54,599 nucleotides of DNA from Bacteroidales bacterium (GTDB lineage Bacteria; Bacteroidota; Bacteroidia; Bacteroidales; Muribaculaceae). Under the pieces are notes generated by a model. The model ran no database searches. It saw nothing but the letters and a program-made list of their open reading frames with translations, and had not been told where the DNA came from. Numbering within the stretch: the first letter of the stretch is position 1; the number at the start of each line of letters is the position of its first letter. Positions 33,854 to 43,477 of this stretch are shown piece after piece. Where the stretch lies: the NCBI GenBank assembly GCA_019416425.1, contig DXXK01000064.1, forward strand, positions 1-54,599, read 5' to 3'. A program made the translations under genes and the position numbers.

Positions 33854-35521
33854 ATGACAGCACCCAAAACCTTCAGTCTCGACAAACTGACAACATACAA
33901 AGAAAATGGCAATCTTGAAGTCAAATCAGCTAAAGGAGGACTGCCGAATTCCTTATGGGAGTCCTATTCCGCCTTCGCCAACAGCGACGGAGGCGTAATC
34001 ATATTGGGCGTCAATGAAAAGGAACATGGCAGACTTGTAGTAGAAGGACTAAATGATGCACATAAAACTCTTAAGGATTTCTGGAACGCCATCAACAACA
34101 GACAGAAAGTCAGCAGCAACATTCTGACAGACAGCATGGCCTATACAGACAGTCTTGAAGGCAAGGACGTAATCGTAATTCATGTGCCCCGCGCCGAGCG
34201 CACATCACGACCGATATATGTCGGTTCAGATCCACGCACAGGCACCTACCGCCGAAACTTCGAGGGAGACTATCACTGCTCGCTCGATGAAGTCTCTCTA
34301 ATGATGCGCGATTCCGCATTAGTGACCGACGACAACAAACTCTTGACAGATTTAAACATATCAGTCTTCTGTCCAGAGACTGTAAAGTCTTACAGGAACA
34401 TCTTTAGGCTCATCAGGCAGAATCATTTGTGGAACCATGAGGATGACATAATGTTTCTTCGACGTATCGGAGCGTTGCGCGAGGATAAGGATACCGGCAA
34501 ATTTCATCCAACAGCTGCCGGACTGCTGATGTTCGGATATGAATATGAAATCGTTACTGTATTTCCCAATTACTTTCTTGATTACCAAGAAAACCGCAGC
34601 AATGGTATTTATGCCCGATGGACTGACCGAATTACCTCGCAAACAGGAGACTGGAGCGGCAACGTATTCGACTTCATCCTAAAAGTAATTCCCAGACTAC
34701 AATCCGACCTGAAAGTCCCGTTTATGTTCAAGGGAAACCAGCGGGACGAAGACACACCCCTACACAAGACAGTGCGGGAGGCAACGGTCAACATGCTTGC
34801 CAATGCCGATTACTACGGACGAAGAGGAATAGTAATCAAAAAAGGTTCCGAAGGTTTCATGTTCGCCAATCCGGGCAGCATGCGCGTATCCTTGAACGAG
34901 GCATTGCAGGACAGCGCATCCGATCCACGCAATGGCGTCATGATGAAAATGCTTGCTATGGTGGAATATGGCGAGCGAGCCGGCAGCGGTTTGCAGGGAA
35001 TATTCAAGACCTGGCAGAACGTTTACCATAAAACACCTAAATTAGAAGTAACCACCTCAGGAGGAATTGACCGAACAACTCTCACTCTTGATTTTGGAGG
35101 ACAACAGCCGGATATTGAAGCGATGAGGCTGCTATACAATCATGGATTAGAATGGAGTCCATATGAAACCAGCGAGACAGTAACAGGCTACGCATCGGGA
35201 GACCTTGAAGAAACATTTATGAAAGCAGAGGAATCGGTCCCAGAATTTCATTACGGAGCTTACGATGCCGCTAACAAAACCCTGAAAACGATTAAAGATA
35301 TTCAAGCAATCGATTCTAACAGAGATAAAGTATTGTATCTTTTATCTAAGAATTCCCATATGACACTTGATAAAGTTGCAAAAATCATTGGACTATCAAG
35401 AATTGGTGTTCAAAAGATCATCGGAAAAGCAAAACACGAAGGTTTGGTAATCCGAAAGGGGTCCAACAAGACTGGCGAGTGGATTGTCAGAGAGGATGTC
35501 CGGGAATTATTGCTTAGTTAG
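33854..35521 (+). CDS. AlbA_2 domain ATP-binding transcriptional regulator-like protein
   Basis: A 555-residue protein. The N-terminal AlbA_2 (Schlafen-type) domain has NLEVKSAKGGLPNSLWESYS and FANSDGGVIILGVNE (about 18-57). A GHKL ATPase-like region follows with TVREATVNMLANADYYGRRG (about 305-324), GFMFANPGSMRV and EYGERAGSGLQGIF. The C-terminus is a winged-helix domain (HMTLDKVAKIIGLSRIGVQKI). It is the second protein of this architecture in the window (compare 14335-15918) but is not closely similar in sequence, judging by eye. It stands alone; function as regulator is inferred. Confidence 0.87.
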   Translation: MTAPKTFSLDKLTTYKENGNLEVKSAKGGLPNSLWESYSAFANSDGGVIILGVNEKEHGRLVVEGLNDAHKTLKDFWNAINNRQKVSSNILTDSMAYTDSLEGKDVIVIHVPRAERTSRPIYVGSDPRTGTYRRNFEGDYHCSLDEVSLMMRDSALVTDDNKLLTDLNISVFCPETVKSYRNIFRLIRQNHLWNHEDDIMFLRRIGALREDKDTGKFHPTAAGLLMFGYEYEIVTVFPNYFLDYQENRSNGIYARWTDRITSQTGDWSGNVFDFILKVIPRLQSDLKVPFMFKGNQRDEDTPLHKTVREATVNMLANADYYGRRGIVIKKGSEGFMFANPGSMRVSLNEALQDSASDPRNGVMMKMLAMVEYGERAGSGLQGIFKTWQNVYHKTPKLEVTTSGGIDRTTLTLDFGGQQPDIEAMRLLYNHGLEWSPYETSETVTGYASGDLEETFMKAEESVPEFHYGAYDAANKTLKTIKDIQAIDSNRDKVLYLLSKNSHMTLDKVAKIIGLSRIGVQKIIGKAKHEGLVIRKGSNKTGEWIVREDVRELLLS

Positions 35522-35596
35522 GCATATCCCCTACCGCAGCCGAGGAGCAGACAACCCCACATTCGAATTCCATCCTGCCATACGATAAAACAGCAG

Positions 35597-36427
35597 TCAG
35601 TCGCGGAGGCGGTTGCGGTACTGTAGCGGGGTCATGCCGGACTGCTTCTTGAAGATGCGGCACAGATACGATGGGTCTTCGTAGTGAAGGCGCTCGGAGA
35701 TCTCACGTACCGTCAGATCGGTTGTGTCAAGCAGGTTCTTGACCACGAGTCCAATCTGGATGTTGATCTGCTCCTTGGCGGTTGTTCCGAAATATTTCCG
35801 GTTGATGATGTTAAGATAATTGGGCGTGATGTTGAGCCTGCCGGCATAATACGCCACATCGTGATGCCTGGCATAATGCCGTGTCAACAATGCAATAAAA
35901 TCGTTGGCCATAATCCAGGCACGGTTCTTGGCCGGATTTGATCCAAGCTGTCCCAGACGACGCTCGATCTGGTCGGCCATGATATGCATGAAATTCTCGG
36001 TCTCGTTATGAAACGTTTTATCGACAATGGCCTCGGCACAGTTATGCTGTATCCATTGCAACATGCGGAACCAGTTTGAAATTATATCTCGTGATGCAAA
36101 AGGGATTGAAAAAACCGGAGATTCCAGCATAAACTCCCAGAACCTGTTAGAGGTGACGAGGAAGAAAAGATCCTGTGTCTCATTGAAGCCGATACGCAGG
36201 CATGCGGCATTGAAATCGTTCGAGACCTCCAATGGAACCGCAACCCTGTCGAATGTAATGAACGCCAAACGGTATGGCTTTACGGCGAATATCCGTGAAC
36301 TGATGGAAATCCGCGCCGAACCATCCAGACACAACATAATAATACATCCGTCCAGCGTCAATGGCTGTCCGCATCGCCACGTCGAGACATCCAGAATCTC
36401 GTATACATAAGGTTTACAGGCTTTCAT
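35597..36427 (-). CDS. AraC-family transcriptional regulator
   Basis: About 276 residues from the ATG at 36427 (MKACKPYVYEILD); 12 further codons are open upstream. The N-terminal domain is cupin-like (about 10-110) and the C-terminus has the two-HTH AraC module: DVAYYAGRLNITPNYLNIIN, LTVREISERLHYEDPSYLC and KKQSGMTPLQYRNRL. It is divergent from the MATE transporter gene, with about 160 bases between the two starts, so it probably regulates that transporter (inference). Confidence 0.9.
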   Translation of the reverse strand: MKACKPYVYEILDVSTWRCGQPLTLDGCIIMLCLDGSARISISSRIFAVKPYRLAFITFDRVAVPLEVSNDFNAACLRIGFNETQDLFFLVTSNRFWEFMLESPVFSIPFASRDIISNWFRMLQWIQHNCAEAIVDKTFHNETENFMHIMADQIERRLGQLGSNPAKNRAWIMANDFIALLTRHYARHHDVAYYAGRLNITPNYLNIINRKYFGTTAKEQINIQIGLVVKNLLDTTDLTVREISERLHYEDPSYLCRIFKKQSGMTPLQYRNRLRD

Positions 36428-36527
36428 GTGTGTAAAATTACCATAATTTAACCATATATGCAAGATTTGTTATAAAAAGTACCACCTTTATAATGTTTTA
36501 GCCCTCCTTTCGGATGGAATTAATGAC

Positions 36528-36535
36528 TAACTTTG
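36528..36535 (+). promoter_or_regulatory. -7 element of the MATE gene promoter
   Basis: TAACTTTG matches the Bacteroidetes -7 consensus; the -33 region (TTTCGG near 36508) is weak. It lies downstream of the ATG at 36514 and so favours the ATG at 36589 as the real start. Confidence 0.6.
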
Positions 36536-36588
36536 CAGCCGATTTGCAAAGCAGGTATCAAAACAACTCCCAGACGACTGACAGTAAA

Positions 36589-37941
36589 ATGAATAGAGAC
36601 AAACTTGATTTCGGGAACGGCAAGATCGACAGTCTGTTCCGCAGCATGTTCTTCCCCACATTGGTCGGCATGCTGTTCAACTCTGTGCTGAATATCTGCG
36701 ACGGCATGTTCGTTGGCCACGGAGTGGGGAGCAACGCGCTTGCCGCCATCAACATCGTAGCGCCGCTGTTCCTGGTATGCACCGGCATCGGACTGATGTT
36801 CGGCATCGGCGCCTCCGTAATCGGAGGCATACGGCTGTCCGAGGGAAACGTCAAGGCGGCGCGCATAATCATGACCCAAGCCTACATAGCCGGAGCCGTG
36901 ATATTCGGACTCGTCATACTGGCTTCACTGTTGTTCACCAGGCCGGTGCTGTATGCCTTGGGTTGCAGCGAGGCACTGGAACAATACGCCACCGACTACC
37001 TGCTGTGGTTGCTGCCGGGCCTTGTGTTCTTCTATCTGCAATGCGCCGGCATGATGCTGATACGCCTTGACGGATCGCCCAAGTACGCGATGTCCGTCCA
37101 GGTAGTTGCGGCCGTACTCAACATATTTCTGGACTGGTATATGGTGTATCCTCTCGGCATGGGCATCAAGGGAGCGTCGATCGCGACGTCACTGAGCTGC
37201 ATAGTGGCGGGACTGATGGTGTTAGGTTATTTCATATTCTTTTCAGACAAGCTGAGATTCTATCGACTCAAGATAACGGTCAAATCGCTGAAGCTTTCGC
37301 TACGCAACGTTGGATATATGGTCAAGATCGGACTCGCCACCTTCATCGCCGAGCTGGCTCTTGGCATAACGATGGTAACGGGCAACTACACCTTTCTGGA
37401 CTATCTTGGCGAAGCCGGAGTAGCGGCCTACAGCGTCGGGTGCTATCTGTTCCCGTTGATATTCTCGATCAGCAATGCGGTGGCCCAGTCGTCACAGCCA
37501 ATCATTAGCTATAATTACGGCGCCGGGAATAAGGAGCGGGTACGTCAGGCACTGAGGATAGCGCTGACCACCGCGTGCATCTGCGGACTTGCCATATCCT
37601 TGGGCATGTGGGTGGGTTCGCCGGCGCTGGCCGGAATCTTCCTCGATTCGTCCGAGCATTCATATTCACTGGCCCGACAGGGACTTCCACTGCTGGGCAC
37701 ATGCGCCCTGTCCTTCGCGCTGAACATCACGTTCATCGGTTACTACCAGAGCTGCGAGCAGGCCAACCGCTCCATCTGCTATATGCTGCTACGCGGAGTG
37801 GTGTTCATGATACCGGGATTCTTCATACTGCCTAGGTTGCTTGGAGTCCCGGGACTATGGCTGGCCATACCGGTCTCCGAGGTACTGACGCTGACAGTGA
37901 TAGGATTGATATTCCTGTGGCAGCGCAAGATCCGCAAATAA
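36589..37941 (+). CDS. MATE-family efflux transporter
   Basis: About 450 residues with twelve hydrophobic helices. The N-terminus GKIDSLFRSMFFPTLVGMLF, then VLNICDGMFVGHGVG, and the internal repeat (FPLIFSISNAVAQSSQPIIS, about 305-324, followed by YNYGAGNKERVRQAL) are typical of MATE exporters, which expel cationic drugs or metabolites by Na+ or H+ antiport. The start at 36589 is chosen because a promoter element lies at 36528-36535. An AraC regulator is divergent upstream, suggesting inducible expression. Confidence 0.93.
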   Translation: MNRDKLDFGNGKIDSLFRSMFFPTLVGMLFNSVLNICDGMFVGHGVGSNALAAINIVAPLFLVCTGIGLMFGIGASVIGGIRLSEGNVKAARIIMTQAYIAGAVIFGLVILASLLFTRPVLYALGCSEALEQYATDYLLWLLPGLVFFYLQCAGMMLIRLDGSPKYAMSVQVVAAVLNIFLDWYMVYPLGMGIKGASIATSLSCIVAGLMVLGYFIFFSDKLRFYRLKITVKSLKLSLRNVGYMVKIGLATFIAELALGITMVTGNYTFLDYLGEAGVAAYSVGCYLFPLIFSISNAVAQSSQPIISYNYGAGNKERVRQALRIALTTACICGLAISLGMWVGSPALAGIFLDSSEHSYSLARQGLPLLGTCALSFALNITFIGYYQSCEQANRSICYMLLRGVVFMIPGFFILPRLLGVPGLWLAIPVSEVLTLTVIGLIFLWQRKIRK

Positions 37942-37964
37942 GGCAAGTCGACATCGACAAAAGC

Positions 37965-37990
37965 GCCGGGCTGCCTCAGGGCAGTCCGGC
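37965..37990. terminator. Hairpin between convergent MATE and phosphatase genes
   Basis: GCCGGGCTGCC pairs with GGCAGTCCGGC (one wobble) around a 4-base loop. No clear T-tract follows, so terminator function is only probable. Confidence 0.5.
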
Positions 37991-38013
37991 GATCATATCA
38001 GGTGTTTCAAATA

Positions 38014-39318
38014 TCAATCCATGGCATCGTAGGCCGCGAGGGCCTCGGCAAAGCGGGCCTCGACATCGGCCAGCTTATACAGTCCGTCGGCATTCTTCTC
38101 CAGACCCTTGAGTGTCAAAGGATAAATCATTGGAGGATTGTCAAGGCTCAGGAGCTCCATATTGCGCAGCTGATCCACCGACTGATAGACCAGATTGACA
38201 TCGGCATATTCCTGTCCGTCGGCATCAACGAACTTCTCGACAACCAGCTTGCAGCCAATCGGGGTCTTCTTCTCGATGGTTCCGGGCAGTTCGTAATCCT
38301 CGACACCCAGAGCGGTGGCGACTGAGCCGATATTACTGTCGTGGCCAACGAGGAACGTGAACTTGCGGTTGGGGGCACGCAACTCATCGTACATATACTG
38401 AATCAGAGGATTGGCGACATTCTTAGCCACTATAGGAGCCGTGAACAGGATATCCTGGTATGTATCCTTGATCTGAGCGAGCTTCTCGACATCTCTACGG
38501 CTCAGGTCATGACCGAAAGTAGCTGCCAATGTGTCAGGAGTCTCGTAATACTGCAGAATCATGGCATCGCTGGCGCCATTGTAGTCCTGTATGGCCGAAC
38601 CTTTCTTGAAGTGCGGCTCCTGCCACTGTTCCAGAACGATTTCGGTATCATAATTCTGCAGACCCTGCAAAGCGGGATCCTTATCGGCCGCCATCTGGCT
38701 CTTGTCCAGGTCAAGCACCTTGTTCATGAGCTTGTAGTTGGGCTCAAGCTTCTCGTTGACACCGCGCATACCCTTCTTGCCGCCCTTGGCGTGCATCTGG
38801 CGACGAGCCTCCTCTTTGAACTTAGGACCGGCCTTGGTGAGCTGAGGATTGAACAGAGGATCCATCTGGCTCGGATTGAAACGATGATTTACCTCGACAC
38901 CGCCCACTGGCATGAAACCAGAGGTGAAATACTGAGCGGTAGCTATGCAACGCTGCATTGAATTTGCGATGACATTAATATCATTGGCCGTGGGGAGACA
39001 ATTCTCGGGGAACAGGCCGGCATCAACAGCCCAGTTGCGGAAATACTGACCCATCATGGTCTCCAGAGCTCCTCCACGACTGGTCAGCTCGGATTTACCA
39101 GCGCCCCATTTATGCCATTTGTGCGGAGTCATGCGTCCCAATGCGCTCTTGGAGTCGGACAGAGGGGCCCGGATGTTGTGACGGCTCAGCACCACAGCCT
39201 CCTGAAGTTTGTATTTATCCTTGAATGCCTTGCTGCGCTGCGCCTGGGCGTTGCACAAGACCGGTATCGACAACGATGCTATCAATGCCATACAGAGAAA
39301 TGTTGTTCTGCTTTTCAT
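38014..39318 (-). CDS. Secreted histidine-type acid phosphatase (phytase-like)
   Basis: 434 residues from the ATG at 39318; earlier codons up to 39567 are non-coding leader. A signal peptide (MKSRTTFLCMALIASLSIPV, cleavage near NAQA) directs it to the periplasm. The catalytic motif is SRHNIRAP (about 45), a variant of RHGxRxP with Asn for Gly, and the proton-donor motif is VGHDSNIG (about 327), the HD pair of histidine acid phosphatases, which release phosphate from sugar phosphates or inositol phosphates. It is divergent from an OprP/O-like porin gene, suggesting a joint role in phosphate capture (inference). Confidence 0.88.
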   Translation of the reverse strand: MKSRTTFLCMALIASLSIPVLCNAQAQRSKAFKDKYKLQEAVVLSRHNIRAPLSDSKSALGRMTPHKWHKWGAGKSELTSRGGALETMMGQYFRNWAVDAGLFPENCLPTANDINVIANSMQRCIATAQYFTSGFMPVGGVEVNHRFNPSQMDPLFNPQLTKAGPKFKEEARRQMHAKGGKKGMRGVNEKLEPNYKLMNKVLDLDKSQMAADKDPALQGLQNYDTEIVLEQWQEPHFKKGSAIQDYNGASDAMILQYYETPDTLAATFGHDLSRRDVEKLAQIKDTYQDILFTAPIVAKNVANPLIQYMYDELRAPNRKFTFLVGHDSNIGSVATALGVEDYELPGTIEKKTPIGCKLVVEKFVDADGQEYADVNLVYQSVDQLRNMELLSLDNPPMIYPLTLKGLEKNADGLYKLADVEARFAEALAAYDAMD

Positions 39319-39581
39319 ACTACTGGTACGGTTATAATTAAGGTGTAACAAAAGGTGTTGGGCAGAATGCCCCTGTAATCCGTGTTGCTTACATTTAGAA
39401 CAGCGGTAATGGAATTTAGTTTTACAAAAATTAAATATTTTTGAAACAACATTCAGCATCGGGAATGGAAATGTTAAAAAAATAAACTTTTTCAAATCGA
39501 GGGATGTTGCATAAATGTAATCTTGTTGCTTCACCAGTTTAACCGAGCATGCATTGACACCCGTCAAGCATGTATAATTTA

Positions 39582-40857
39582 ATGAAGCTTATGAGAACTC
39601 ACATACTCAGTATCATCGCATTATGCGGTCTTATGACGGCTCCCTTATACGCAAGCGAAGCGGAGAACCCCGTCACCTCCGAGGAGCCGGCCGCAACAGA
39701 GGCCGCTACTGTAACCGATAATCAAACCATAGCAACCGCACCCGCAGAGATAGTGGCACAGTCAACAGTGACTTCCGAGAAGCCTAAGTTCAGCATAAAG
39801 CCCATCGGCCGCATCCTCGCGGACGGAGCGGTATATTTTCCTGACGGCAATGGTTTCACCGACGGTGTGGCGCTTCCGGACATCCGCGTAGGCGTCAGCG
39901 CCGCTTACGGCAACTGGAGCGGCAAGATCGACGTCGGCTTCGGTTACTTCAAGCTCAGCATGAAGGATGTGTTCATCCAGTACAAGTTCGATCCGGAGAA
40001 TCTGCTCCGGGTAGGATACTTCGTGCATCAGTTCGGACTTCAGGCCTCGACCTCCAGCTCGTTCAAGTGCGCCATGGAGGCGCCTGCGATCGACAACTAT
40101 GTGGCAGGAACAGGACGTAACTTAGGCATCATGTACAATCTGAGCAAGCCGCACTTCTTCATGGGCGTCAGCGCCGTATTCGGTAACAGCGCCAACATCA
40201 CGGAGGACAAGATCACGCGCATCAGCGTGGGGGGTCTGGGACGTTTCGTATGGCGTCCGTTCGCCGAGACAGGGAAGATAGCCCAGGTGGGTATCAGCGC
40301 ATGGTACCAGAGTCCCACGCACAAGCGCAACGCCGACGGTGTGTCACAACCAGGGTCGTTCACCTTCGGATCCAACTTCCCCACCCGCGTAGTCAAGGTC
40401 AAGATGCTTGGCGCCACCGTCGACAACGCCGGCAACCAGTTCAAGCTCTCGCCGGAGCTGGTACTGAGCAAAGACCGCGTGGCACTGGAATCACAGTACT
40501 ACTATATGAACGTGAACCGCGTGGGTATGCCCCACTATCAGGCACAGGGATGCTACGCATGGCTCCGCTGCCTGATTCTGGGAGAGTCCCAGTACAAATA
40601 CTCCATGGGAGACGCCGGCATCGCCACACCGGGAGCCAAGACACTGGAAGTTGTGGCCGGCTATGATTATGTCAACGGCAACTACAAGGATATCCGGGGG
40701 GGGCATCAGCAACGATTACTCCGTTACACTGAACTATTACTTCAACAAATATCTGCTGGCACGCTTAGGCTACCGTTACAGCTACGTCCACGGCAGTTCC
40801 GTATGCCCGGACCGTCACGTCAACATGATCAACCTGCGTCTGCAATTCAAGTTCTGA
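39582..40857 (+). CDS. Outer-membrane porin, frameshifted in a run of 8 G
   Basis: A phosphate-porin-like (OprO/OprP type) beta-barrel: signal peptide (MRTHILSIIALCGLMTAPLY, ending ...ASEA), a Thr/Ala-rich linker, then alternating strands such as GNWSGKIDVGFGYFKLSMKD. In the written frame the barrel ends at NYKDIRGG and continues as nonsense to 41108, through the terminator and into the antisense gene. Deleting one G of the 8-G run at 40696-40703 restores ISNDYSVTLNYYFNKYLLA and a normal C-terminus (INLRLQFKF at 40857, with final Phe as in barrels). So the gene is out of frame here by phase variation, mutation or sequencing error. Confidence 0.8.
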
Positions 40858-40898
40858 GACCCCGCATAGAACGGAGTCTCCCCTCATCTCCCCCTAAA

Positions 40899-40936
40899 CA
40901 GCGAGGCCGGCTTCCATCCGGAATGCGGCCTCGCTG
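40899..40936. terminator. Terminator after the porin gene
   Basis: CAGCGAGGCC (40899-40908) pairs with GGCCTCGCTG (40927-40936), with T-rich sequence after it. It fits the restored porin end at 40857 and also stops the convergent minus-strand operon ending at 40939. Confidence 0.75.
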
Positions 40937-40938
40937 CA

Positions 40939-42591
40939 TTATCTGTAAATCACCATATATTCGCCATCATACACTTTACAGTAGCCATGTGACTCAAGGA
41001 AATCGTAGACCACCGCTGACTTTCCACGATTATGAAAGAAAGTCTGATTACCTCCTCCATGGGCAAAATCATCGGAAGGGATACCGAACTCCGGACCTAT
41101 GGTATTGAACTTCACGATTGCGATTACTGGGTGCCCTTCGGCAGCAGCGATACGCCTTGACAAATATGAGCGCGTAGTGACTTCGGGCCATGATGTTCCA
41201 ATCCATGGCCTTGTATGCGTCAGGTAATTCAACATGGGAGCCGTTCCATATACCATCAACGTATCTCCAGGTTGTACAAAACGGTTCAATTCGGTCACCA
41301 TGTCGTCGATGACCCGCTGTCGCAGTATTGAAGTATATACGGTTTCACCAGATACGTCTGCAAACTCATCACCTAAATTAGAATCATCGAAATACACTCC
41401 GTTCCTGGCAGTATTGAACAAAATCAGCGCAACATACGCGATTGTAAATACCGAAGCGGCAGTAAAACCAGGCACCAGGAATTCACCCTTCGTATCCCTC
41501 GCATTCACGAAATAATCCATCGCCACCGTTAAAGCGAGCCACGTGGCGATAGTTCCATTATTGTAGATTCCCCCGTCAGCACCAAGAGGGACAATGAATA
41601 CCATCAACAATCCCGCGACAGACCTGTCCCATATCCGACTGTCACGGCTATTGCACAACGCAGCCATACAGCCGACGACTCCCACAGCCGCAGCGACAGT
41701 AATCGGACTGGACCGATACATCACATATAGACCGGCCCCAGCAACCAGCAGCATCAAAACGACGCGGAGCCATCCCGGGCGCCGGTGACGTTTCAGCCAC
41801 AGGAACACAAGCAACAGCAACGACGCGACACAAGCGAACTTAAACACGCGCCACCAGGCCCTGAGCTGAGCCATGGCCAGATTCGCCAAACCGTGCGTAG
41901 CCTCGTCGCCCGTCGAATCCGCCACGTCAACCAGTTCCTGCATTCCATGCATGAACACCTGCACATGGCCCAATGCCGCCATCATCAGCATGCCCAATCC
42001 CATACCGAAGAGCCAGCCTACGATAAACCATACACCTCCAAACATCATGCGCCTGCCCCGCCAGATTGCCGCGATGAAAAAGAAGAGCACATACCCAAAA
42101 CCGGCAAGATTTGAAACGCGGCTGAACACATTCACACCCATAACCATGCCTGCGAGAAGCGGCCATATCCATGATCCAACCCTACTTTTCAGGATGAACC
42201 ATAGGCCCGTAACCGCCAGAGTAACGGTCAACGTATCGTAGTAGAATGCCATGGGCGAGACATAGTTCCCGAACAGAACCATAGCCACAGCCAAAACGAC
42301 AGGGCGCCAGTCCGGCATGATACGAGTCAACACCCATACCACCCACAGATTGCACAGCAACGCCAAGACCCGGATGGACAATATTCCCGGCCACGCCATA
42401 TTCCAGAGTCCTCCAACCACCCCGGAGAGGTAATACATGAAATGATATTCCACGCTTTCAGGCGCCTCGAATATCTGTTCGTAAAAAGTCATATACTGGC
42501 CGGTATCGGCCAGGTCGATGCCGATAAACAACAATGGCAGCTGAATTACAGTTGCCATTGCGAGTATAATTGAAGTTTGCTTTCTGGTCAT
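40939..42591 (-). CDS. Polytopic membrane protein, GT-C glycosyltransferase-like
   Basis: A 550-residue protein with about ten or more hydrophobic helices and a soluble C-terminal region of about 140 residues (VQPGDTLMVYGTAPMLNYLT). Near the N-terminus, in the first loop, acidic residues in FIGIDLADTGQYM recall the catalytic acidic loop of GT-C glycosyltransferases, which use lipid-linked sugars; a definite family assignment is not possible by eye. It is the last gene of the pta-ackA-lgt operon, 10 bases after lgt, and starts at the ATG at 42591. Confidence 0.7.
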   Translation of the reverse strand: MTRKQTSIILAMATVIQLPLLFIGIDLADTGQYMTFYEQIFEAPESVEYHFMYYLSGVVGGLWNMAWPGILSIRVLALLCNLWVVWVLTRIMPDWRPVVLAVAMVLFGNYVSPMAFYYDTLTVTLAVTGLWFILKSRVGSWIWPLLAGMVMGVNVFSRVSNLAGFGYVLFFFIAAIWRGRRMMFGGVWFIVGWLFGMGLGMLMMAALGHVQVFMHGMQELVDVADSTGDEATHGLANLAMAQLRAWWRVFKFACVASLLLLVFLWLKRHRRPGWLRVVLMLLVAGAGLYVMYRSSPITVAAAVGVVGCMAALCNSRDSRIWDRSVAGLLMVFIVPLGADGGIYNNGTIATWLALTVAMDYFVNARDTKGEFLVPGFTAASVFTIAYVALILFNTARNGVYFDDSNLGDEFADVSGETVYTSILRQRVIDDMVTELNRFVQPGDTLMVYGTAPMLNYLTHTRPWIGTSWPEVTTRSYLSRRIAAAEGHPVIAIVKFNTIGPEFGIPSDDFAHGGGNQTFFHNRGKSAVVYDFLESHGYCKVYDGEYMVIYR

Positions 42592-42601
42592 ATATAGATG
42601 G

Positions 42602-43462
42602 TCATTTCTTTCTCTTGTCCTTGGAATCGTCGGGGAAGCGGTTGGGGAACGAGAAATGAACCTTGGGATGGGTCATGGCCCATACCACAAGGAATACACC
42701 CAGCAGTATGAACGGGATGGAGAGCATCTGACCAATGTTCATTCCATACCTGGCAATCATGTCATACTCGGACTCCACCTGCACGTTCTTGACATACTCG
42801 ATCAAGAACCTGGGTAGAAAAATTCCGATGAAGAATATCCCCGTAATCAGCCAAGGACGCTCCTCTGCATTCCTCTTCCAGTACATCCACATCAGCAGTC
42901 CGAACAGAGCGAAGTAACACAATGCCTCGTAAAGCTGCGTAGGATGCATCGGTACGGTCTCGCCGTTACGCAGGAACACGAATCCCCAGGGCAGATCGGT
43001 TGGAGAACCGTAGATCTCACTGTTCATCAGATTGCCCAGGCGGATCAGGCCTCCGACCAGTGCGATGGGAATCACCACCTTGTCGTAGACCCAGGAAGCA
43101 GGCTTATGCGACACGAACCATGAGAAGAGGAACAGGGCGATCATGAGGGCAATGGTGCCCCCGTGACTCGCCAGTCCTCCGTTCCATATCTTCGGAATCT
43201 CGCCAAGATGCTTGGAATAGTAGTCCCATTCGTAGAAAAAGACATGACCGAGACGAGCACCGACAATCGTGGCAACCACCAGGTACGCCAGCAGTATACC
43301 CAGCCAGCGCTCCGGAGCGCCCTCATGCCGGAACATCTTCTCCACAATCATGTAACCGACCGTGAAACCGATGGCAAACATCAGGCTATACCACCGAACC
43401 GCAATCGGGCCGAGCGAGAACAGGACCGGGTCGGCATTCCAATACACTATATCAAGCACCAT
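42602..43462 (-). CDS. lgt: Prolipoprotein diacylglyceryl transferase
   Basis: About 286 residues from the ATG at 43462 (the ATG at 43477 adds five residues). Lgt transfers diacylglycerol to the lipobox Cys of prolipoproteins in the inner membrane. Visible: seven hydrophobic helices, AVRWYSLMFAIGF, VGARLGHVFFYEWDYY with the conserved Arg and Tyr, GGLASHGG, and LIRLGNLMNSEIYGSPTDLP with the signature Arg-Leu-Gly-Asn. It is 15 bases downstream of ackA. Confidence 0.95.
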   Translation of the reverse strand: MVLDIVYWNADPVLFSLGPIAVRWYSLMFAIGFTVGYMIVEKMFRHEGAPERWLGILLAYLVVATIVGARLGHVFFYEWDYYSKHLGEIPKIWNGGLASHGGTIALMIALFLFSWFVSHKPASWVYDKVVIPIALVGGLIRLGNLMNSEIYGSPTDLPWGFVFLRNGETVPMHPTQLYEALCYFALFGLLMWMYWKRNAEERPWLITGIFFIGIFLPRFLIEYVKNVQVESEYDMIARYGMNIGQMLSIPFILLGVFLVVWAMTHPKVHFSFPNRFPDDSKDKRKK

Positions 43463-43477
43463 GAGCGAAACGTACAT

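Noticed and set aside
40858..41108. C-terminal part of the 512-residue porin frame
   Set aside because: It runs beyond the terminator at 40899-40936 and into the antisense gene; it is out-of-frame sequence after the 8-G run.
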